Of a stretch of 64,000 nt of DNA, positions 59,469 to 64,000 are shown piece by piece (the stretch's first letter is position 1; each line of letters opens with the position of its first letter). Below the pieces are notes generated by a model. The model saw only the letters and a program-made list of their open reading frames with translations, did no database searches and was not told the origin of the DNA. The stretch covers positions 421,665 through 485,664 of the forward strand of contig NZ_SEBR01000004.1 of NCBI RefSeq assembly GCF_004295795.1. Reading direction: 5' to 3'. The position numbers were made by a program, and so were the translations under genes. This DNA comes from Flavobacterium sp. Its GTDB lineage: Bacteria > Bacteroidota > Bacteroidia > Flavobacteriales > Flavobacteriaceae.

Positions 59469-59948
59469 ATGAGAAAAGTGATCGTTTTGGCCTCGGTGTC
59501 ATTCGCCAGCGGAATCCTGTTCGTGAACGTCTACAATTCATTGGTGAACGCGGTCGCCGTAGAAAGCGACATCCCGAACAGCGTCATTGCGACGAGAGCA
59601 TACTTCAAGACCGTAAATCCCGGAGATTTTTTCAAGATATTTTCACCTCTGACCCAGGTTTTCGCTTTGCTTTCGCTGATTCTGTACTGGAAAAAATCGG
59701 CTAAGGTGCGATTGTATCTGGGATTGGCCTTCGCGCTGTACTTGGCTGCGGACATTTTCACCTTCATTTACTTCCATCCAAGAAACGACATCATGTTCAA
59801 CTCCGAAAAGCTCGCCGATACCGAAACGCTCAAAAGACTTGCCTCGGAATGGAGTTCGATGAATTGGGTGCGTTCGCTTGTCGTCCTGTCCGGCATCGTT
59901 TGCTCTTTTGTCGGAATTGACAGGATTTACCGACACAACCAACCCTGA
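59469..59948 (+). CDS. DUF1772-like four-helix membrane protein
   Basis: A 159-residue membrane protein; ATG at 59469 chosen because the preceding 27 codons are not hydrophobic. Helices: KVIVLASVSFASGILFV, IFSPLTQVFALLSLILYW, LGLAFALYLAADIFTFIYF and SLVVLSGIVCSFVGI, with a WSSMNWVR motif before the last, which fits the DUF1772 family (anthrone-oxygenase-like). The function in bacteria is unknown. Downstream is the TetR promoter region. Confidence 0.7.
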   Translation: MRKVIVLASVSFASGILFVNVYNSLVNAVAVESDIPNSVIATRAYFKTVNPGDFFKIFSPLTQVFALLSLILYWKKSAKVRLYLGLAFALYLAADIFTFIYFHPRNDIMFNSEKLADTETLKRLASEWSSMNWVRSLVVLSGIVCSFVGIDRIYRHNQP

Positions 59949-59980
59949 AAATCCTCTCATAGAAAAAAACAATAGGAATT

Positions 59981-60013
59981 TTGGGATAAAATATACCGAT
60001 TGGTATAAATTTG
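59981..60013 (+). promoter_or_regulatory. Promoter of tetR: TTG at 59981 and TAAATTTG at 60006
   Basis: TTG (59981-59983) and TAAATTTG (60006-60013) are 22 bp apart and match the Bacteroidota promoter arrangement. The palindromic operator at 59992-60007 sits between and overlaps the -7 element, so repressor binding would block RNA polymerase. Confidence 0.65.
59992..60007. promoter_or_regulatory. TetR operator 1 (TATACCGATTGGTATA)
   Basis: A 16-bp inverted repeat (one central mismatch) located 119 bp before the tetR start. Its reverse complement is identical to operator 2 at 60729-60744. Confidence 0.8.
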
Positions 60014-60029
60014 GGCTATAAAAATCAAA

Positions 60030-60125
60030 TCCCAAATCCCCAAACCTAAGACTCAAAACCCATAACTTAAAACTCAAAACCCAAAACTCAAATCTCAATA
60101 CTCAATACTCAATACTCAAATCCCC
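60030..60125. repeat. Heptamer-period array in the tetR leader
   Basis: Units of about 7 bp on the AAACTCA, AAACCCA and ATACTCA theme run up to the start codon of tetR (the last part is three consecutive ATACTCA units). It occupies most of the predicted 5' leader of tetR. No hairpin is seen. Confidence 0.7.
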
Positions 60126-60710
60126 ATGAAAAAAGCCGAAATCACGCGCCAGTTCATTATCGAAAAAAGCGCCCCGATCTTCAACAGCCTGGGTTACGCG
60201 GGAACATCTTTGCAGGATTTGACCAATGCGACGGGTTTGACGAAAGGCAGCATTTACGGGAATTTCGAGAACAAGGACGAAGTCGCGATCGAGGCTTTCA
60301 AGTACAATCTGGGTAAAATGAGCGCGCTGTTGCAGTCGGAAATGGACAAAAAGCAAAGCTATCGCGAGAAATTGATGGTTTACCCGAACGTTTACGACAA
60401 TTTCTTTACCGATCGATTCCTGGCCGGCGGTTGTCCTGTTTTGAATACGTCGGTAGAAAGCGACGACACGCATCCCAAGTTGAAAGCAGTGACCAAAAAA
60501 GCGTTCCTGAGTTGGAAATCGTCAATTGCCGACGTGATCGAAAACGGAAAAAACGCGGGCGAATTCAAAGCCGAAACCAATCCGGAAGCGGCGGCTTTCT
60601 TCATCCTGGCGACCGTCGAAGGATTGGCGATGATCGGAAAACTCACACAGGACGAAGCCCATCTGAAAATGATCACCTCGAATTTGAGGGATTTCATAAA
60701 CACGCTCTAA
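60126..60710 (+). CDS. TetR/AcrR family regulator
   Basis: A 194-residue regulator. The helix-turn-helix lies at the N-terminus (FNSLGYAGTSLQDLTNATGL, TKGSIYGNFENKDEVAIEAF) and a C-terminal ligand/dimer domain follows (FLAGGCPVLNTSVESDDTHP, AAAFFILATVEGLAMIGK). The C-terminal pattern with GGCPxLNT fits the TetR_C regulators of acyl or quinone-type compounds. It lies between two identical palindromic operators (59992 and 60729), so it is expected to repress itself and the following three lipid genes. Confidence 0.94.
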   Translation: MKKAEITRQFIIEKSAPIFNSLGYAGTSLQDLTNATGLTKGSIYGNFENKDEVAIEAFKYNLGKMSALLQSEMDKKQSYREKLMVYPNVYDNFFTDRFLAGGCPVLNTSVESDDTHPKLKAVTKKAFLSWKSSIADVIENGKNAGEFKAETNPEAAAFFILATVEGLAMIGKLTQDEAHLKMITSNLRDFINTL

Positions 60711-60728
60711 TTTTTTTTTCAACAAAAT

Positions 60729-60744
60729 ATACCAATCGGTATAA
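60729..60744. promoter_or_regulatory. TetR operator 2 (TATACCAATCGGTATA)
   Basis: Exact reverse complement of operator 1. It lies 19 bp after the tetR stop and 15 bp before the SDR start, in the promoter region of the lipid operon. Confidence 0.8.
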
Positions 60745-60759
60745 TCTAAAATCACACAC

Positions 60760-61503
60760 ATGAAAACTTCACAGAACACAGTCTTGATTACCGGCGGAGG
60801 TTCGGGAATCGGGTTTGAACTCGCCAAAATCCTCAGCGAGAACGGCAACAAAGTCATCATCACGGGTCGCAGTAGAGAACGGCTGGAACAAGCGGTTTCC
60901 AAACTTCAAAACGTCGATTTCATCCAAGCCGATGTGACCAATCCAAAAGACGTCGAAAGAATTGCCGACACCGTAAAAGACAAATTTCCAAAGCTGAACA
61001 TCTTGGTAAACAACGCCGGAAACGCGCGATATTACAAGCTTACGGACGAAAATGCCAACGCGTTCGAAAAAGCGTCAGACGAGATCCAGACCAATTATCT
61101 ATCGATTGTCCGCCTGACGGAAAAATTGCTTCCGACGCTTTCCAAAAACGGTTCGGCAGCGATCGCGAATGTCTCGTCCATCGTCGCACTCGTTCCCGGA
61201 ATCACGCTTCCAACCTATGCCGCGAGCAAGGCCGCACTTCACTCCTATTCGCAGGCTTTGCGCCTCACACTCGAAAGAAACGGCAATGATACCAAGGTTT
61301 TCGAGCTCATGCCGCCTTTGGTCAACACGGAATTCTCGAAAGAAATCGGAGGTGAAAATGGCATGGAACCGCAAGCCGTCGCCCAAAGTCTTTTGGATGG
61401 TTTTGCCGACGATGTTTACGAAATCCATCCCGGAATGACCGCCGATCTGTACCAACTTTTCCTGCAATCGCCCCAACAAGCGCTCGCCGCATTGAACAGC
61501 TGA
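60760..61503 (+). CDS. SDR family oxidoreductase (DltE-like)
   Basis: A 247-residue short-chain dehydrogenase with cofactor loop LITGGGSGIGFELAK, NNAGNARYY, the Ser strand AIANVSSIVAL and the YxxxK pair in YAASKAALHSY. The ITGRSRERL segment after the second strand suggests NADP(H). First gene of the operon controlled by the TetR operator; the gene before the thioesterase by one bp. DltE-type proteins act on acyl or sugar compounds; the true substrate is unknown. Confidence 0.93.
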   Translation: MKTSQNTVLITGGGSGIGFELAKILSENGNKVIITGRSRERLEQAVSKLQNVDFIQADVTNPKDVERIADTVKDKFPKLNILVNNAGNARYYKLTDENANAFEKASDEIQTNYLSIVRLTEKLLPTLSKNGSAAIANVSSIVALVPGITLPTYAASKAALHSYSQALRLTLERNGNDTKVFELMPPLVNTEFSKEIGGENGMEPQAVAQSLLDGFADDVYEIHPGMTADLYQLFLQSPQQALAALNS

Positions 61504-61504
61504 T

Positions 61505-61939
61505 ATGAAACCGGGAGCTTTTAAATTTCTATCAGACCACGTCGGGCGCGAGATGTCGACTTCACCATCGGCTTTCATGAATTGGCTAAAGCCGACGCTG
61601 CGCAAGGTCGAGCAAGGCCATCTGGTCTTCGAATACGAAGTGCGCCCCGAGATGACGAATCCTTTCGGAACGCTTCACGGCGGCGTCACCGCTGCAATCA
61701 TTGACGATGCTATCGGTGCGACACTGATCGAGTTTGAAGAACCATTTTTTTACGTGTCGATCAATTTGAACGTGGATTACTTCGCCAATGCCAAAGCCGG
61801 AGAGAAAATCATCGCTGAAACATCGGTAAACAAAAAAGGCAAAACGATCGTGAATGCGCAATGCGAAATCTGGAATTCCGACAGAACGTGCTTGCTGGCC
61901 AAAGGCTACACCAACTTACTTAAAACCGAACAAAGATGA
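61505..61939 (+). CDS. PaaI family thioesterase (hotdog fold)
   Basis: A 144-residue hotdog protein. Seen: VEQGHLVFEYEVRPEMTNPFGTLHGGVTAAIIDDAIGATL in part (HGGVTAAIIDDA is the family core, with the catalytic Asp), then YVSINLNVDYFANAKAGEKI and VNAQCEIWN. It hydrolyses acyl-CoA or acyl-ACP. It starts one base after the SDR stop and ends overlapping the ketoacyl synthase start by 4 bp. Confidence 0.93.
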   Translation: MKPGAFKFLSDHVGREMSTSPSAFMNWLKPTLRKVEQGHLVFEYEVRPEMTNPFGTLHGGVTAAIIDDAIGATLIEFEEPFFYVSINLNVDYFANAKAGEKIIAETSVNKKGKTIVNAQCEIWNSDRTCLLAKGYTNLLKTEQR

Positions 61940-63183
61940 AAAGAGTAGTGATTACGGGACTTGGCGCGATTACGCCGCTAGGAAATTCGGTTGGGGAATT
62001 CTGGAAAAACATCGTGGCCGGAAAAAGCGGCGCATCGGAAATCACCAAATTCGACACTTCGAAATTCAAGACGAAATTTGCCCACGAAGTCAAGGATTTC
62101 AATGCCGAAAACTATTTCGAACGCAAGGAAATCAGGAAATACGACCTTTTTACGCAATACGCGGTCGCGGCTTCGGACGAGGCGATTTTGGATTCCGGGC
62201 TCGATTTTTCGACTTTTTCGGACGAACAAAGAGCCGAAGTCGGAGTCATTTGGGCATCGGGCAACGGCGGAATCACCACGTTCGAGCAACAACTCAAGGA
62301 ATTCCATTCGGGTGACGGAACGCCTCGGTTCAGCCCGTTTTTTATTCCGAAGATGATCGTGGACATTGCCGCGGGCGTGATTTCCATCCGACATAAACTG
62401 TTTGGCCCTAACTATGCGACAGTTTCGGCCTGCGCTTCGTCGAACACGGCCATCATCAACGCTTTCGACACGATCCGGATGGGAAAAGCCGATGTCATGA
62501 TCGCAGGCGGATCGGAAGCCGCGATAACCGAATCCTCGCTTGGCGGATTCAGCGCATCGCAAGCTTTGTCCAAACGCAACGACGCACCACAAGAAGCTTC
62601 CCGTCCATTCGACAAAGACCGAGACGGGTTCGTGGCCGGCGAAGGCGCGGGCGCGTTGATTCTCGAAGAACTGGACCATGCCTTGGCCCGAGGCGCGAAA
62701 ATCTATGCCGAGATCGTCGGTGGTGGAATGGCCGCCGACGCCTACCATTTGACGGGAACGCCAGCTGACGGCCACGGCGCGAAACTCGGGATTCTCAAAG
62801 CCTTGAAAGACGCCAACCTCAAACCTGGACAGATCGACAGCGTTAACGCTCACGCGACCTCGACGCCACAAGGCGATTTGAGCGAACTGAATGCGATCAA
62901 GTCGGTTTTTGGGGATCACAGGGTTTTGGTCACCGCCACAAAATCGATGACCGGACATTTGCTCGGCGCGGCCGGTGCGATCGAGAGCGTGATTTCGATC
63001 CTGTCGATCAAACACGGCATCGTTCCGCCGACCATCAATCTGGAAACCCTTGATACGGCGATTGATTTCGATGTCGATATCGTGCGCAATCACGCCGTCA
63101 GAGCCGATTTGAATTATGTCGTCAACAATACTTTTGGTTTTGGTGGACATACCGCTTCTACCATTTTTGGGAAGTATATTTGA
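61936..63183 (+). CDS. Beta-ketoacyl-ACP synthase II (FabF-like)
   Basis: A 415-residue condensing enzyme. The catalytic Cys is in TVSACASSN, the two His residues in VNAHATSTPQGD and SMTGHLLGAAGAIES; the C-terminal NNTFGFGGHTAST matches FabF. The family elongates acyl chains on acyl carrier protein. Not paired with an acpP gene here, unlike the usual fab cluster, so it is probably an accessory synthase working with the SDR and thioesterase on a special fatty acid. TetR-controlled. Confidence 0.96.
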   Translation: MKRVVITGLGAITPLGNSVGEFWKNIVAGKSGASEITKFDTSKFKTKFAHEVKDFNAENYFERKEIRKYDLFTQYAVAASDEAILDSGLDFSTFSDEQRAEVGVIWASGNGGITTFEQQLKEFHSGDGTPRFSPFFIPKMIVDIAAGVISIRHKLFGPNYATVSACASSNTAIINAFDTIRMGKADVMIAGGSEAAITESSLGGFSASQALSKRNDAPQEASRPFDKDRDGFVAGEGAGALILEELDHALARGAKIYAEIVGGGMAADAYHLTGTPADGHGAKLGILKALKDANLKPGQIDSVNAHATSTPQGDLSELNAIKSVFGDHRVLVTATKSMTGHLLGAAGAIESVISILSIKHGIVPPTINLETLDTAIDFDVDIVRNHAVRADLNYVVNNTFGFGGHTASTIFGKYI

Positions 63184-63222
63184 TTTTCGGATTTTCAGAG
63201 ATCGATAAGATGCTAATTTTTT

Positions 63223-64000
63223 GAACCATTAAGGACATTAAGAACATTAAGAACATTAAGACGCTTTGCTTTTCGCTGAACCGGAAATTCTTCGTGGAAA
63301 ATTTTTAAACCATTGAGATAGTTAAGGAAGTTTAGCTGGTGGCGCGTTTCGGTCATGTGGTGAATCCGGAAACGACGTAGAAACCCGCGCAATCGTTTAA
63401 CCTGTGTATCCGTTGGAAAAAAATCATCGGCCAAATCATTCGTGCATTCGTGGCAAAATACTTTTTCCTGCGACCCGAGTAACGCAAACTGGCCGATTAC
63501 AAGAAAAAATTTGTCAATTCGCGGCTCAAAAATTTGAGCAGATTAAATAGCTTCATATAACCGGACTCCGAACGCAACGCTTAATGAACTTAATGCCCTT
63601 AATGGTTTAATTTTTTGCGAAGTATTTTTGATTGATGAATTTCAGCTTGTCAGATTGTCGGATTGTCGTAAATCGATAAGACGCTAATTTTTTGAACAAT
63701 TAAGGACATTAAGAACATTAAAATGAAAATGCTTCGGTTTGTATAATCGGGCCAAAAACGCAACGCTTAATGAACTTAATGCCCTTAATGGTTTATTTTT
63801 TTGCGAAGTATTTTTAATTGGTAAAATATCAGGTTTACGGATTTACAGATTGTCAGATTTACAGAAATCGACAGACCTTCATTTTTTGAACCATTAAGGA
63901 CATTAAGAACATTAAGAACATTAAGATGCTTCATCTTTCGCTGAACTGGAAATCCTTCGCGGGAAATTTTTAAACCATTGAGATAGTTAAGGAAGTTCAG
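63223..64000. repeat. Cluster of interspersed ATTAAG-type elements
   Basis: Copies in forward orientation at 63223-63264 (with tail to 63335), 63694-63721 (short) and 63888-64000; inverted copies at 63579-63610 and 63765-63795, each with a TTTTTGCGAAGTATTTTT tail. An ATTCGTGCATTCGTGGC copy lies at 63438-63454. The 817-bp stretch 63184-64000 has no supported gene; the last element runs off the window. Confidence 0.85.

Noticed and set aside
61978..63150. 390-codon open frame antisense to the ketoacyl synthase
   Set aside because: The sense strand has a complete catalytic triad; the antisense product has only Arg/Asp-rich filler.
63213..63434. Leu-rich 73-codon frame (LNVLNVLNVLN)
   Set aside because: It is the translation of the 9-bp ATTAAG repeat.

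Overview
The window looks like chromosomal DNA from a gliding-type member of the Bacteroidota, most probably Flavobacteriaceae. The evidence is type IX secretion C-terminal sorting domains (15073-17061 and 41154-48872), a PorP/SprF-like outer-membrane protein next to a giant gliding-motility-type adhesin (41154-51782), TPR-AraC regulators, LytS/LytTR signalling, TAnnTTTG-type -7 promoter elements, and few recognisable Shine-Dalgarno sequences. One RNA gene was found, a tRNA-Ser(UGA) at 39809-39893. No CRISPR array, insertion sequence transposase, integrase or rRNA was seen.

Layout. 0-7 kb: stress and housekeeping genes (two YceI proteins, a double-DTG aspartic protease, a GNAT, an OsmC/iron-sulfur fusion, a response regulator, an FAD/NAD(P)-binding protein and a DUF4385 protein). 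7-11 kb: a three-gene molybdenum hydroxylase operon of the PaoABC/YagTSR type. 11-15 kb: an epimerase-like protein, a DoxX/DUF417 membrane protein and small unknowns. 15-20 kb: a secreted T9SS protein and two overlapping TPR regulators, one of which has lost its AraC domain. 20-27 kb: acetyltransferase, receiver, NTF2-like protein, alginate-export-type porin, two Crp/Fnr regulators and a secreted amidohydrolase. 27-32 kb: a visibly more AT-rich accessory stretch whose core is a compact operon of a secreted unknown, a subtilisin-like lipoprotein protease and a four-helix membrane protein. 32-38.5 kb: an AraC regulator with two SDRs and an Atu4866-family protein, ending in a 39-codon stub of a third SDR, followed by DinB, AraC, Crp/Fnr, DUF1330-like and NTF2-like genes. 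38.5-40 kb: gene-poor DNA with a run of hairpins beside tRNA-Ser. 40-52 kb: a CI/S24-like regulator divergent from the adhesin-SprF-OmpA operon. 52-60 kb: zinc alcohol dehydrogenase, simple-sequence repeats, a Tat-exported TIM-barrel protein, a membrane acyltransferase-like protein and a LytS/LytTR pair with a beta-barrel protein. 60-63.2 kb: a TetR regulator controlling an SDR, a PaaI thioesterase and a ketoacyl synthase through two identical palindromic operators. 63.2-64 kb: interspersed repeats.

How the parts fit. The adhesin operon is the clearest surface system: a 2572-residue repeat protein, its likely SprF-type outer-membrane partner, and an OmpA-type envelope anchor. The TetR unit is the clearest regulatory circuit: each operator is a 16-bp palindrome, one sits between the promoter elements of tetR and the other lies directly before the lipid genes. 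Three FNR-like boxes (TTGAY-N4-RTCAA) lie upstream of OsmC, NTF2-like and Crp genes and suggest a small Crp/Fnr regulon. The least explained system is the subtilisin operon at 27.7-30.7 kb. Noncoding DNA is rich in repeat families: a roughly 110-bp ATTAAG element, an ATTCGTGCATTCGTGGC element, a 30-bp inverted repeat pair at 52.1-52.4 kb, hexamer arrays and a heptamer array.
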